Assembly (NCBI GenBank): GCA_963738345.1
Contig: CAVTWI010000002.1
Span: 6,510,001 to 6,574,000, forward strand
Direction of reading: 5' to 3'
DNA from: Bog-159 sp963738345
GTDB lineage: Bacteria; Acidobacteriota; Terriglobia; Bryobacterales; Bryobacteraceae
Length of the DNA stretch: 64,000 bases
Made by a program: the position numbers and the translations under genes. Positions 55,098-64,000 of this stretch are shown one piece after another. The notes under the pieces were generated by a model. That model searched no databases and was not told the DNA's origin. It saw nothing but the letters and a program-made list of their open reading frames with translations. The first letter of the stretch is position 1; each line of letters begins with the position of its first letter.

Positions 55098-56897
55098 ATG
55101 TTGACTTCAGTAAATCGGGAGCCGGTAACCTGCCAGCAACAGCCTTCCCCCGACCATGCCGTATGGGGCGGTATTAGCCGGCCCGGCGTGCCTTCCATCT
55201 TTCGCCATGCGTTGCGGCTCGTAACGCTGGCGCTCGTCTGTTACGGCCTGGCGCTGGCCGGATCCAAAACCTCGAGCGACCTGCAGCAACTCCCCGCCTC
55301 CGGCACCGTCGACGTGCTCGTGCAATTCAATCACATCCCCACCACTGCCGATACCGCGGCGTTTACTTCAAGCCAGATCGTACGCCGCTTCCGCCACATG
55401 CGGTCTATCCACTTGCGGCTTACCGCGGCACAGATCCGCGCGCTCGAACTGAATCCGGCCGTCACCTTCATTACGCCGAACCGGACCCTGTCGGGCAACC
55501 TCGATGTCACCACCCAGACCGTTGGCGCCAACGCCGCCTGGACGGCGGGGTACAACGGTACCGGCGTGGGCGTAGCCGTAGTCGATAGCGGCATCTACGC
55601 CCACGATGACCTGACATCGACATCCACCGGCAAAAGCCGCATCGTCTACACCCAGAGCTTTGTAACCGGACTAACCGGCACTGACCTCTACGGCCATGGC
55701 ACCCACGTGGCCGGCATCATCGGCGCAAACGGCAAAGACTCGACCGGCTCCGCATACACTCGCACATTCAACGGCATGGCGCCCAACGTCAACCTGATCA
55801 ACCTGCAGGTGTTGGATCAAAACGGGTCCGGTTCGGACAGCAACGTCGTAGCCGCGATCGACCAGGCCATCACCCTGAAGAGCACTTACAACATCCGTGT
55901 ATTGAACCTGTCCTTGGGCCGGTCGGTCTTCGAGAGCTATACGGTCGATCCCATTTGTCAGGCCGCCGAAGCCGCCTGGAACGCCGGCATCGTTGTGGTG
56001 GTCGCGGCCGGCAATGCCGGGCGCAACTCGCAGGGCAGCCTGCCTCTCTACGGAACCATTGCTTCGCCGGGCAACGACCCTTATGTGATTACGGTCGGCG
56101 CCACCAACACGCATGGCACGACCAACGTGTCTGACGACACCATCGCCAGCTATAGCTCCGACGGCCCCACCGCAATCGACCATATCGCCAAGCCCGATCT
56201 CGTAGCTCCCGGCAATAACATCGTTTCCCTGATGGCTCCCAATAATACGCTGGCGGCGACTTACTCATCTACGCTCACACCCAACTCCTACTATGAATCG
56301 GGTAGTCCGTCGGGCACTTCGTCCACCTATTTCACCTTGAGCGGAACCAGCATGGCGACGCCGGTGGTCAGCGGCGCGGCCGCGCTTCTAATCCAGAAGT
56401 ACCCCTCGCTCACTCCCGACCAGGTGAAGGCGCGCCTGATGAAGACCGCCAGCAAGACTTTCGCGCTGTACAGCAGTGCGCAGGACAAAGTACACAACTG
56501 GTTTTACAACAACATCTCGGATATCTTCACCATCGGCGCGGGGCAAGTGAACGTCACTGCCGCGCTAGCTAGTTCCGACACCGTCGGCGTGCCGGCCATA
56601 TCCCCGCGGGCGGTCATGAATTCCAATGGCCAAGTCACCCTGATGTTTGCCGAGAACATCGTATGGGGCACTAACATCGTCTGGGGTACTAACATCGTCT
56701 GGGGCACCAATATCGTTTGGGGCACCAATATCGTGTGGGGCACTTCCATCTTCACGGGGCAACTGCTCAACGCCTACTCGATCCTGTGGTCCGGCACCGG
56801 AGCCGCTTGGGTCAACGCCAGCAACATCGTGTGGGGCACCACGGCCCTGCCCTCGTCGTTAATCACTCCGTTCGACGCTGACGATGGCGACCAGTAG
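55098..56897 (+). CDS. secreted subtilisin-like (S8) protease with NIVWGT tandem repeats
   Basis: 599 residues from the ATG at 55098 with GGAGAG at 8 bases; earlier in-frame starts exist. The signal helix (LRLVTLALVCYGLALAG) follows an unusually long N-region. A short inhibitor-like prodomain (VDVLVQFNHIPTTADTAAF) precedes the S8 domain with Asp163 (VVDSGI), His200 (GHGTHVAG) and Ser418 (GTSMATP). The C-terminal tail has five tandem NIVWGT units at residues 520-549 and a sixth at 576-581. It is probably exported and matured by cleavage of the prodomain. Confidence 0.92.
   Translation: MLTSVNREPVTCQQQPSPDHAVWGGISRPGVPSIFRHALRLVTLALVCYGLALAGSKTSSDLQQLPASGTVDVLVQFNHIPTTADTAAFTSSQIVRRFRHMRSIHLRLTAAQIRALELNPAVTFITPNRTLSGNLDVTTQTVGANAAWTAGYNGTGVGVAVVDSGIYAHDDLTSTSTGKSRIVYTQSFVTGLTGTDLYGHGTHVAGIIGANGKDSTGSAYTRTFNGMAPNVNLINLQVLDQNGSGSDSNVVAAIDQAITLKSTYNIRVLNLSLGRSVFESYTVDPICQAAEAAWNAGIVVVVAAGNAGRNSQGSLPLYGTIASPGNDPYVITVGATNTHGTTNVSDDTIASYSSDGPTAIDHIAKPDLVAPGNNIVSLMAPNNTLAATYSSTLTPNSYYESGSPSGTSSTYFTLSGTSMATPVVSGAAALLIQKYPSLTPDQVKARLMKTASKTFALYSSAQDKVHNWFYNNISDIFTIGAGQVNVTAALASSDTVGVPAISPRAVMNSNGQVTLMFAENIVWGTNIVWGTNIVWGTNIVWGTNIVWGTSIFTGQLLNAYSILWSGTGAAWVNASNIVWGTTALPSSLITPFDADDGDQ
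56655..56744 (+). repeat. five tandem 18-base units coding NIVWGT
   Basis: Units start at 56655, 56673, 56691, 56709 and 56727. They keep the protein sequence Asn-Ile-Val-Trp-Gly-Thr but differ at third positions (AAC/AAT, GTA/GTC/GTT/GTG, GGC/GGT, ACT/ACC), so selection acts on the protein, not the DNA. A sixth unit is at 56823-56840. Confidence 0.95.
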
Positions 56898-56942
56898 ATC
56901 GGTAACCAGCGCCATGAAGTGTCCTACTCGACGAGGTGACTT

Positions 56943-57731
56943 GTGCCAGCGAATGCAAAGTTCTACATCTCATTAGTGAGCGCGGCGGGACTCGTAGCGA
57001 TGGCCTGTGCCTTCGTGAACCTGCCGCTCTCACACGACTTACTGCGCTTTAGTGCGTATCTCGCCCTATCGCTGTTCGCCGCGACACTCAAGCTGAAGTT
57101 GCCCGGACTCACCGGGACCATGTCTGTGGGGTTCGTATTCGTCCTCCTGGGCATCGCTCAGCTGACTCTGCCCGAGACGATGCTCATCGCCTGTGCCGGT
57201 GTAGTGTTGCAGTGTCTCTGGCGGGCGAAGGTCCGGCCCGCGCCGGTACAGATACTCTTCAGCGTTTCGGCCGCCGCCATCGGCGTGATGTTGGCTTACG
57301 CTTGCTCGACATTAGTGCGCAGGCAGCTCGGCACGGATCCGGTTTCCGTAATCATGGCCGTAGCCACCTGCCTCTATTTCATGAGCACTTCGATGCTGGT
57401 CTCGGGAGTGCTGTCACTGGTGAAGCGCGAATCCTTCGCCTCCGTCTGGCAGCAATGCTACTTATACTCCTTCCCGTATTACCTGCTAGGCGGCGCCGTA
57501 GCCGGGTTGATGGCCGCCTCGTCTCACCAATATGGCTGGACGCTGCCGCTGTTGATCCTCCCTGTCATGGGGCTGGCGTACTTCTTCTACCGGTTCTACC
57601 TCACCCGGCTGGCGATAATACCGGAGCCGCTTTTCGTAACGGAGGGCCTTCATCGGGTCGAGGCGGGCGGCACGGCGCGCCGGTATGAAACATGGCCGCC
57701 AAGGATACCATCGCTAAGAAAACGGCAGTAA
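56943..57731 (+). CDS. integral membrane protein resembling a stand-alone sensory (MASE-like) domain
   Basis: 262 residues from a GTG start. About seven hydrophobic segments fill the first 230 residues (ISLVSAAGLVAMACAFVNL, TGTMSVGFVFVLLGIAQLTL, PETMLIACAGVVLQCLW, SVIMAVATCLYFMSTSMLVSGVLSL and more). The pattern resembles membrane domains that precede GGDEF, EAL or HD-GYP output domains in Acidobacteria. Here the protein ends in a short basic tail with no output domain. It could be a truncated sensor or a complete membrane protein. Confidence 0.55.
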   Translation: MPANAKFYISLVSAAGLVAMACAFVNLPLSHDLLRFSAYLALSLFAATLKLKLPGLTGTMSVGFVFVLLGIAQLTLPETMLIACAGVVLQCLWRAKVRPAPVQILFSVSAAAIGVMLAYACSTLVRRQLGTDPVSVIMAVATCLYFMSTSMLVSGVLSLVKRESFASVWQQCYLYSFPYYLLGGAVAGLMAASSHQYGWTLPLLILPVMGLAYFFYRFYLTRLAIIPEPLFVTEGLHRVEAGGTARRYETWPPRIPSLRKRQ

Positions 57732-58030
57732 CCGCGAAGATCGCCGGATGTTGAGTGACAGCAAAAGAATGCCATGCGCCGCCGACCTTCGCGGCCCAAT
57801 CCCCACTGGCGTACATCATTAACTACGCCGGCCACCTGCTTCCACGGCCCACCCTCGCTGCCCTGTGAAACCTTCGGTTCGGCCAAAGAGTGAGCCACCA
57901 TATCACCGGGTTCGTTGCATCCCGCGACTGGCTCCAAAAGCGGCGCAGGCCGCCCAGTCCGACGCGGCAAAAAAACGATCTGTGGTAGTAACAGTTCCCT
58001 GTACGCTAGCCTGTTTCTACACTTCAGCCC

Positions 58031-61000
58031 ATGCTTCAAAAAATGCTTCGAAAACTTGTCCTCGCTCAAGCCCTGCTCCTATGCCTGCAACACTCGGTCG
58101 CCACAGCGCAGGATTTCCGCGGTAGCCTGGCCGGCACCGTTACCGATACCTCCGGCGGCCGCATCCAATCCGCCGGCGTTACCCTCCAATCCGCCGCGTC
58201 CGCGCGACAGCGCCAAACCGCCAGCGACGATCGCGGCGCCTTCCGTTTTGACGACCTCCAGCCCGGCCCTTACGTCCTCACCGTCACCGCCCCCGGTTTC
58301 GCCGGTGCAACATCCCCCGTTTCCGTCGCCGTGAGTTCCGTACGCCAAGTCGCTGTCACCCTCACCCTGCCCCCCGCCAGCCAATCCGTGACCGTCGCCG
58401 CCCAGCCGTCCTCGATCGTCGCCCAGCCAGTCGATACCACCAGCGCCGTCCACGGCGGCATCGTCACCGTGCACGATCTCGAAACCATTCCGCTCGCCCA
58501 CCGCAGTTTCGCCAACATCGCCTACCTGGTCCCCGGCACCGAACCCGTCGAACCCTCCGATCCCACCAAAGCCCGCATCACTGCTGTTTCCTTCGGCGGC
58601 AGCTCCGGCCTCAACGATGTCCTGTCGGTCGATGGCGGCGATAATTCCGACGACTACATCGGCGGTTTCCTCCAGAACTTCTCCCCCGACGCGATTCAGG
58701 AATTCGCCGTCCAAGCCGCGCAGCAAAATGCCGATACCGGCCGCACCGTAGGCGGATCCGTGGTCATCACCACCAAGAGCGGCACCAACGACTGGCACGG
58801 CGAGGCCGCCGTCTACGAACGCGCCGCCGCCCTCAATGCCCGCTATCCCATCGAGAATCCGGCGCCCCTGCCCAAGCAGCCCTTCTCCCGCCAGAACTAC
58901 ATTGGCACTATCGGCGGACCGATCGTCAAAGACAAACTCTGGTTTTTCGCTTCCTTCGAAGGCGTGCACGAAGACGCCAGCATCGCCTATAGCCCGGACA
59001 GCCTCACGCAGTTCCAGGCCCTCTCCAGTTTGGCCTCGCAAGGCCTGATCCCCGGCGTTTCATCCATCCCCGTGCCCAACAATGTCCCCATCCCCTTTCG
59101 CGACTACCTCGGAAACTTGCGCTTCGATTGGGCCCAATCGTCCCACTCCCAATGGTTCCTGCGCGCCGCTCTTGACACCTACACCACTGACAACGCCTTC
59201 GTCGAACAAGCCACCCTTCCTTCCACCGGCGCCACCTCGCATTCCAACTATTTGAATGTGGTCCTCGGCAACCAGTTCACCTTCAGCCCAACCTGGCTGG
59301 GCAACTTTACTCTCGCCGCCAGCGGATTGCGCCTGAATGCCGAACGCAACACCAACCTCGGTTTCGCTCTCGCCTTTCCCTTCAGCGCTACATCCCAGAC
59401 CATCTCCGGATTCGAGACCTTCGGCGACAACCAGTTCGTCACCCCAATCACCGCCTTCCCCATAGCCCGCGACCAGGAAAAATACCAGTTCCGCTACGCC
59501 GTCACACACTCTACCAGCCGCCACACGCCCAGTTTCGGCATCGACTTCATCCACGAACCCGTACTCAGCGGAGCGCTCCCCGGCAACGCCGAAAACCTGA
59601 CCGTCTTCGCGCAGGATCCCGCCGACTATCTCGCGAACCCCGCCCAGTTCGCTGTGGACCTCACCTGCACCCCCACCGCTACGCTAGCCGTCACTCCCGG
59701 TACCGACTGCTCCAGCACGCCCGCCGGCAACGGCGCCTTCTCCCAAAACGTGCAGCGCCTCGGCCTATACGCCATGGATTCCTGGCGCGTCACCCCGCAC
59801 CTCACCCTGAACTACGGCCTGCGCTACGACACCACTTTTGGACTCTTCACCGCCTCCGGCCGATCGCAGTTGGATAATCCCGCGTTGATCACTCTCGAGG
59901 CCTTGCAGGTGCCTCTCTTCCAGCATGCCGCCGCGCCTCATGATTACCGCCGCGCCATCGCTCCCCGCCTGGGCGTCGCCTTCGCGCCGGGTGCGTCTCG
60001 CAGCACCGTGATCCGTGCGGGCTTCGGGCTCTTCTACAACGACCTTGCCCAGAACGGATGGGTCACCGCTTTCCAGGCCGTCAATGCCCCCCCCCTCCCG
60101 TGCGTCAGCCTGACCGACGCAGGTTGCATTCCCGGATCCGCCAGCGGTGGCGCCGGCGCGCTCATCGATCCGGCTTACAAAACCCCTTATGCCCTGCACG
60201 CCACCGCGGGCGTCGAGCACGCTTTCAATTCCCATTGGACACTGGCCGCCGATTGGACCCACGAGAACGGCGTTCACGGCTACCGCCGTTATCAATATCA
60301 GGCCGGCTATACGCTCTTCTCGCCGCTGTTTCCAACCGACGCCGCCACCCAGCAACAGTACGTACCGGACATCAGCGTCTTCCGTAGCGATAACCGTTCC
60401 CGCTACGACGGCCTTTCCGTCCGCCTGCAAGCCAATGTTTCCCGCTTCAACCTGGTCCTGAACTACACTTTATCGAGCGCCGAAACCTGGGGTTGCGTGC
60501 TGGGCGAACTGTTCGATTACGTGAATGGAGTTTGCAATCCGCTGAACGCGTTTGGCAAAGGTGACTACGGGCCTTCAGGCGAAGATGTAACCCATCGCGT
60601 GGTGCTGGCCGGAACCGTCCGGCTGCCCGCCGGCTTTGAGTTTTCAATATTGAGCCAAGCCGAAAGCGCCCGTCCCTTTACCCTCACGACGCCCGTCGAC
60701 GTCAACGGATTTGGGGATCCTACAGATGATCGCGCCGTGGTCAACGGAGTCCAAACCGGCATGGATCAACTGCGCGGTACGCCCTATATACAAACCGACG
60801 TCCGCATCAGCCGGCCCTTCCGTTTTCACGAGCGCTGGCAGGTGCTGCCGTTCATCGAGATGTTCAACCTGTTCAACCGCAACAATCCCGGCGCCAACTT
60901 CGTCACCGATATCTCGGCGCTGCCGGTGCCGGTCAATAATCTCGCGAATGCCACCGCCTTTTGCCTGAATGCCGATTGTTCCCAAACGTCGCCCATCACC

Positions 61001-61111
61001 AGTCCCAACCAGTTGCGCGTACCGGCTGGCGGCCTCGGCGATTTCTTCGGCCCCGGCACTACGGTGGGCATTCCGTTTGCGGCCCAGTTGGGAATCCGGG
61101 TAAGCTTTTAG
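58031..61111 (+). CDS. TonB-dependent receptor with N-terminal carboxypeptidase-regulatory-like domain
   Basis: 1026 residues. The signal peptide (VLAQALLLCLQHSVATAQ) is followed by a CarboxypepD_reg-like beta sandwich (RGSLAGTVTDTSGGRIQSAGVTLQS ... VLTVTAPGFAG, residues 29-115) and a plug region (LSVDGGDNSDDYIGGFLQNFSPDAIQEFAVQ, SVVITTKSGTNDWHG). The 22-strand type barrel (YGLRYDTTFGLF, FGLFYNDLAQNGW, NYTLSSAETW) runs to the C-terminal Phe (LGIRVSF). Solibacter-type genomes carry dozens of such Oar-like proteins, thought to import or bind large substrates. A nearby secreted protease or other genes give no clear substrate. Confidence 0.92.
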   Translation: MLQKMLRKLVLAQALLLCLQHSVATAQDFRGSLAGTVTDTSGGRIQSAGVTLQSAASARQRQTASDDRGAFRFDDLQPGPYVLTVTAPGFAGATSPVSVAVSSVRQVAVTLTLPPASQSVTVAAQPSSIVAQPVDTTSAVHGGIVTVHDLETIPLAHRSFANIAYLVPGTEPVEPSDPTKARITAVSFGGSSGLNDVLSVDGGDNSDDYIGGFLQNFSPDAIQEFAVQAAQQNADTGRTVGGSVVITTKSGTNDWHGEAAVYERAAALNARYPIENPAPLPKQPFSRQNYIGTIGGPIVKDKLWFFASFEGVHEDASIAYSPDSLTQFQALSSLASQGLIPGVSSIPVPNNVPIPFRDYLGNLRFDWAQSSHSQWFLRAALDTYTTDNAFVEQATLPSTGATSHSNYLNVVLGNQFTFSPTWLGNFTLAASGLRLNAERNTNLGFALAFPFSATSQTISGFETFGDNQFVTPITAFPIARDQEKYQFRYAVTHSTSRHTPSFGIDFIHEPVLSGALPGNAENLTVFAQDPADYLANPAQFAVDLTCTPTATLAVTPGTDCSSTPAGNGAFSQNVQRLGLYAMDSWRVTPHLTLNYGLRYDTTFGLFTASGRSQLDNPALITLEALQVPLFQHAAAPHDYRRAIAPRLGVAFAPGASRSTVIRAGFGLFYNDLAQNGWVTAFQAVNAPPLPCVSLTDAGCIPGSASGGAGALIDPAYKTPYALHATAGVEHAFNSHWTLAADWTHENGVHGYRRYQYQAGYTLFSPLFPTDAATQQQYVPDISVFRSDNRSRYDGLSVRLQANVSRFNLVLNYTLSSAETWGCVLGELFDYVNGVCNPLNAFGKGDYGPSGEDVTHRVVLAGTVRLPAGFEFSILSQAESARPFTLTTPVDVNGFGDPTDDRAVVNGVQTGMDQLRGTPYIQTDVRISRPFRFHERWQVLPFIEMFNLFNRNNPGANFVTDISALPVPVNNLANATAFCLNADCSQTSPITSPNQLRVPAGGLGDFFGPGTTVGIPFAAQLGIRVSF

Positions 61112-61268
61112 GTTGCTACCGTCGGCTGGCCTCTGCCTGACCTGTGCCCACGTCCAAGTCATCCGCTCGGACCGCGGTCCGGTGTACTATCTCTGCAGGC
61201 TTTCCGCCGTCGATCCGCGCTTCCCCAAGTATCCCCGCCTTCCCGTGCTATCCTGCTCGGGATACGCC

Positions 61269-61643
61269 ATGCCCGCTCTTATCGAAAAACCAACCATCAT
61301 CGCCCCCGCCGGCAATCTTCCCAAGCGCATTGAGGAATATGTCGGCCGGGTCAACTCCGCCAATTCTTCCATTAGCATCGCTCGTATGGAAAGCCCCGCC
61401 GGTTGGACCGAACCCGGACAAACTCCGGAATTCGAAGAGTATACGGTAGTGTTGCGCGGCGTGCTGCGTGTGGAAACCCGTACCGGAGTTATCGACGTCA
61501 ACGCAGGCCAAGCGATCACCGCCCGCCCCGGCGAATGGGTCCGCTATAGTTCCCCGGAACCAGACGGCGCGGAGTACATTGCCGTCTGCATTCCGGCGTT
61601 TTCTCCCGATCTGGTTCACCGCGACGCAGACACTACGCCTTAG
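61269..61643 (+). CDS. cupin-domain protein
   Basis: 124 residues. TPEFEEYTVVLRGVLRVETRTGVIDVNAGQAITARPGEWVRYSSPEPDGAEYIAV is a single small cupin; the normal metal His residues are largely replaced by Glu/Tyr (FEEYTVVL), so metal binding is uncertain. The ATG at 61269 is preferred to earlier starts, which lie in the terminal region of the receptor gene's downstream spacer. Function unknown. Confidence 0.72.
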   Translation: MPALIEKPTIIAPAGNLPKRIEEYVGRVNSANSSISIARMESPAGWTEPGQTPEFEEYTVVLRGVLRVETRTGVIDVNAGQAITARPGEWVRYSSPEPDGAEYIAVCIPAFSPDLVHRDADTTP

Positions 61644-62437
61644 CCATCAGCACGGCTAAGAACGGCGTTCCGGTCGCCACGCGCCCACTTCAAATATTCC
61701 TTGCCGCGCTGATAGCCCAGCCGGAACGGCTCCGAATCCCAGTCTTCCGGATACCACCACTTCAGGCACTCAGTCTCTTCATCGCTAGACCGGCCGCGGC
61801 ATTCGCGTCGGAGTGCCGACTCGAAACCCGCCCGGTAGACTTCCTCGTCAATCTCGAAGTTATAACCGAGCGCCCGGTAATGTTCCTTTTCCGAGTCCCG
61901 GAGCCCCACCCACCAGTTCTTGCGGGCGGCGTCCAGGCTTTCGGCGCCGGCTTCACCCATCAGCGTGTGCGCCCGCTTTTCCTCGCTATCGTCGGCCGCC
62001 AACACCAGGACTACGGACCGTCCCTGCCGCAGCGCGTCTTCGTAAAAAAAGATCTCGTCGGAAGGTACGCCATCGTTGTTTTTGGTATCCGCCGCATCGC
62101 CCAACGCCGCGCCCGCTACGACTCCGCCCGTGCCGAGTATTGCCGCTCCTAACAGACCGAATGCCAGCACGGGGCCGACGCCCGGGATCAAGGCCGTCGC
62201 CGCGATGCCCAGTTCCAGGCCTCCCGCAATGCCGATGGCGCCGCCGAGCATCCCGCCGATTGCGCCTCCCACGCCAGGCTGCTCGGTTTCCGAAGTTGGG
62301 ATGGCGTGGATCTGCTCCTCCGGCGATCCCGGTGATAGTAGGTTGATTTGATTTTCACGGAATCCGTTCAGCGCCAATTCGGCGGCTGCTGCCCGAGCCA
62401 TTTGATGCGACCGGAAAACGCCAGCAACAGTTTTCAT
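61640..62437 (-). CDS. general-stress-type protein with glycine-zipper region
   Basis: About 265 residues from the ATG at 62437 (an in-frame GTG lies at 62455). The N-terminus (KTVAGVFRSHQMARAAAAELALNGF) is like the GsiB/YflT-type general stress 17M domain. A glycine/alanine-zipper segment (GVGGAIGGMLGGAIGIAGGLELG ... LLGAAILGTGGVVAGAALG) may insert in membranes. The C-terminus has a domain with EHYRALGYNFEIDEEVYRAGFESALR. It is convergent with the cupin gene (4-base overlap). Confidence 0.6.
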   Translation of the reverse strand: MKTVAGVFRSHQMARAAAAELALNGFRENQINLLSPGSPEEQIHAIPTSETEQPGVGGAIGGMLGGAIGIAGGLELGIAATALIPGVGPVLAFGLLGAAILGTGGVVAGAALGDAADTKNNDGVPSDEIFFYEDALRQGRSVVLVLAADDSEEKRAHTLMGEAGAESLDAARKNWWVGLRDSEKEHYRALGYNFEIDEEVYRAGFESALRRECRGRSSDEETECLKWWYPEDWDSEPFRLGYQRGKEYLKWARGDRNAVLSRADG

Positions 62438-62551
62438 GGCAATAACGCTCTGCACGTGAAATTCCGTGGTGCGACCTTGCCTGCGGCGTTACGTGCCAAT
62501 TGTCACTATGGCGATGCTATGGCTCACCTACAATTAAGTAACGGTCAGGCT

Positions 62552-63247
62552 ATGAACTTCCCCGCATTGTATTTCCTCGCCGCAATCTTGCTGTCGCCGC
62601 CCGCCCATGCTGCGGGGTGTCTGGATCTGCGGGATGCGAAACAGATCGTTGCGCGGATGGAACAGCACAATCAGGAGCGGGCCGCATCGGTGGCACGCTA
62701 CGTCTGCCTCCGCACTTACGCATTAACCAATCGCCGCTTCAACAAATCCGCGCGGATCGATGTCCGCATGACCTATACCGCACCCGGCCACAAGACTTTC
62801 GAAATTCTATCTGAGACCGGACTCTCGGTGATCCGCCAGCGCGTACTGAAGAAGATGATCGAAGCCGAAGAGGAAGCCAGCCGCAACGGCGTCCGCGAAA
62901 CCAATCAGATCTCGAGCGCCAATTACACGTTTCGCCTGCTTGGAACCGGAACTCAAGAGGGCCGGGACGCGTATATCCTGGACTTGCAACCCCGCGTTCC
63001 GTCCAAGTTTCTGGTGCGAGGCCGCATTTGGGTGAATTGCGATGACTTCGCCATCGTTCGGCTGGAAGGGGCGCCCGCCGTGAAACCGTCCGCTTTCATA
63101 CGCAATATCCATGTCGTGCAGCAGTACCAGAAGATAGGAACTCTATGGCTGCCGCTCTATAACAGGTCCATGTCCGACTCCTTCTGGTTTGGTCATTCCG
63201 ACGTGACCATTGATTCGTCGGATTACCGCATCACGCCGAAACCTTAG
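62552..63247 (+). CDS. exported outer-membrane-lipoprotein-sorting-like (LolA-type fold) protein
   Basis: 231 residues. A signal peptide (FPALYFLAAILLSPPAHA) precedes LDLRDAKQIVARMEQHNQERAASVARYVCLRTYAL and beta-rich stretches (VRMTYTAPGHKTFEILSE, RGRIWVNCDDFAIVRLEGAPAV). The layout resembles the LolA/YceI-like half-barrels found in Acidobacteria, with 'RIWVNCDDFAIVRLEG' as a common motif. An earlier ATG at 62519 is possible. Divergent from the stress-type gene. Function unknown. Confidence 0.55.
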   Translation: MNFPALYFLAAILLSPPAHAAGCLDLRDAKQIVARMEQHNQERAASVARYVCLRTYALTNRRFNKSARIDVRMTYTAPGHKTFEILSETGLSVIRQRVLKKMIEAEEEASRNGVRETNQISSANYTFRLLGTGTQEGRDAYILDLQPRVPSKFLVRGRIWVNCDDFAIVRLEGAPAVKPSAFIRNIHVVQQYQKIGTLWLPLYNRSMSDSFWFGHSDVTIDSSDYRITPKP

Positions 63248-63303
63248 CTGCCCCGGTTAACACTTCGCCCAACCCCGCCGTCCTACACGCGGAGGGTATA
63301 TTG

Positions 63304-63957
63304 GTGATCTTGAAACACGATACGCGCCGCACTTTCGTCGAGAAGGCTGCTCTGCTGCTTCCGGCGCTGGCGGCTTTGCGATTGAGCGCTGAAGAGCCTT
63401 TCGATGCGCTGCCCGCCAGCGCCTGGAAACGCGCCAGAAATAATGGCTTGGTGATGATCCACCGTCCCGCGCCGCGCAATCTGTCCTGGCAGGCGCGGAT
63501 TGTACAACCTTCCGAACCAGGCGACCCGCTGACCGTGTCGGGCTGCGTCTACGCACCGGACGGCATATCCACGGTGCCCGATGTTACGGTCTACGCCTAC
63601 AACACCGACGCCGCCGGCTACTATGGCGAGCACCGCGCGGAATATCCGCCGCGCATCTATGGCTGGATGCGCACCGGCGCTGACGGCAGATTCGAACTCC
63701 GCACCATTCACCCTGGCTGCTATCCGGATAAACAGATTCCGGCGCATATCCACTTCTCCTTCTGGGGCGGCGGCTATCCCTTGCAGTGGACCGAGGAACT
63801 ACGCTTCGAAGGCGAGCGCTATGTCACACCGGAATTGCTGGCGGAAGACGCGCGCTTGGGAGACTTTCGCACCATTCAGCGGCTCACGCGCGGTAGCGAT
63901 GGCGCGCTCCATTGCAGCGTCCGCATTCGTCTGCAACGCGAGACAAATTTTGTGTAG
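63304..63957 (+). CDS. intradiol-dioxygenase-like exported protein
   Basis: 217 residues from GTG 63304, 7 bases after GGAGG (a TTG at 63301 is the alternative). A signal-like helix (VEKAALLLPALAALRLSAEE) is followed by the intradiol ring-cleavage dioxygenase fold: LTVSGCVYAPDGISTVPDVTVYAYNTDAAGYY, PRIYGWMRTGADGRFELRTIHPGCYP and PAHIHFSFWGGG. Two Tyr and two His of the non-haem iron site (Y in GYYGE and RIYGW, H in PAHIHF) are plausible. Export of a dioxygenase is unusual; it may bind or cleave aromatic compounds outside the cytoplasm. The remaining 43 bases hold nothing recognisable. Confidence 0.72.
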   Translation: MILKHDTRRTFVEKAALLLPALAALRLSAEEPFDALPASAWKRARNNGLVMIHRPAPRNLSWQARIVQPSEPGDPLTVSGCVYAPDGISTVPDVTVYAYNTDAAGYYGEHRAEYPPRIYGWMRTGADGRFELRTIHPGCYPDKQIPAHIHFSFWGGGYPLQWTEELRFEGERYVTPELLAEDARLGDFRTIQRLTRGSDGALHCSVRIRLQRETNFV

Positions 63958-64000
63958 GTGAGGCGGGTGTATACTGTCCTGTGCTCACTACCATTCGACA

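Noticed and set aside
56655..56744. CRISPR-like or mobile-element repeat
   Set aside because: The units are contiguous 18-base in-frame codon repeats without spacers, inside a protease gene, and vary only at synonymous sites.
58079..59041. 320-codon open frame on the minus strand, glycine- and aspartate-rich
   Set aside because: It is antisense to the signal, sandwich and plug parts of the TonB-dependent receptor. The composition is what the reverse complement of Ala/Pro/Thr/Ser-rich coding sequence yields.

Overview
The window looks like a chromosomal segment of a soil Acidobacteriota related to the Bryobacterales / Candidatus Solibacter group. This is inferred from gene content: an NHL-repeat protein ending in the Solibacter-type C-terminal domain (TIGR03437 type), a TonB-dependent receptor with an N-terminal carboxypeptidase-regulatory-like domain, a Ser/Thr kinase with TPR output, GloVer-repeat proteins, a NIVWGT-repeat subtilase, a PadR regulator and two toxin-antitoxin pairs. 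I saw no rRNA, tRNA, CRISPR array, intact insertion sequence or prophage.

Layout. 0-2.3 kb: MarR regulator, isochorismatase-fold hydrolase and a frameshifted MFS exporter, apparently one operon. 2.4-7.5 kb: a DUF429 protein, a secreted unknown, and a translationally coupled pair made of a cytochrome c domain fused to a barrel-like region plus a pentaheme cytochrome. 7.9-18 kb: secreted and surface proteins, an orphan NuoB, a patatin-like lipase, a PIG-L deacetylase and an NHL-repeat protein. 18-26 kb, minus strand: a GT2-methyltransferase fusion, two PilZ proteins, an SH3 lipoprotein coupled to Ppx/GppA, a PH-like membrane protein and a Ser/Thr kinase. 26.8 kb: padR with a near-perfect operator. 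27-33.5 kb: a GT39-type membrane glycosyltransferase and the glycine cleavage operon gcvT-gcvH-gcvPA-gcvPB, which carries many indels. 33.9-37.5 kb: ECF sigma and anti-sigma, a ParE/ParD-like pair, a truncated GloVer paralogue and a gcvT/CoA-transferase chimera (a recombination scar). 37.5-39.4 kb: a sulfatase.

39.4-50.2 kb, minus strand, holds the metabolic centrepiece: nine tightly packed genes for the methylmalonyl-CoA (Wood-Werkman type) propionate-succinate route. In transcription order they are a 5S-type carboxyltransferase, a 12S-type carboxyltransferase, a membrane-anchored OadG/MmdD-like protein, a biotin carrier, methylmalonyl-CoA epimerase, mutase small and large subunits, the MeaB G-protein and a succinate:CoA transferase. 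Together they would link succinyl-CoA to propionyl-CoA and pyruvate to oxaloacetate. 50.3-64 kb: a lactonase-like propeller, a YafQ/DinJ-type pair with a perfect operator palindrome, a transaldolase, the NIVWGT subtilase, a TonB-dependent receptor, a cupin, a stress-type glycine-zipper protein and an intradiol-dioxygenase-like protein.

Several otherwise well-conserved genes are broken by single-base indels, often in recurring short contexts or in poly-G tracts. I think most of these are sequence or assembly errors rather than decay, but this cannot be settled from the sequence alone. The strongest candidates for new biology are the cytochrome-barrel/pentaheme pair, the transcarboxylase operon with a membrane anchor but no beta subunit, and the gcvT/CoA-transferase chimera.
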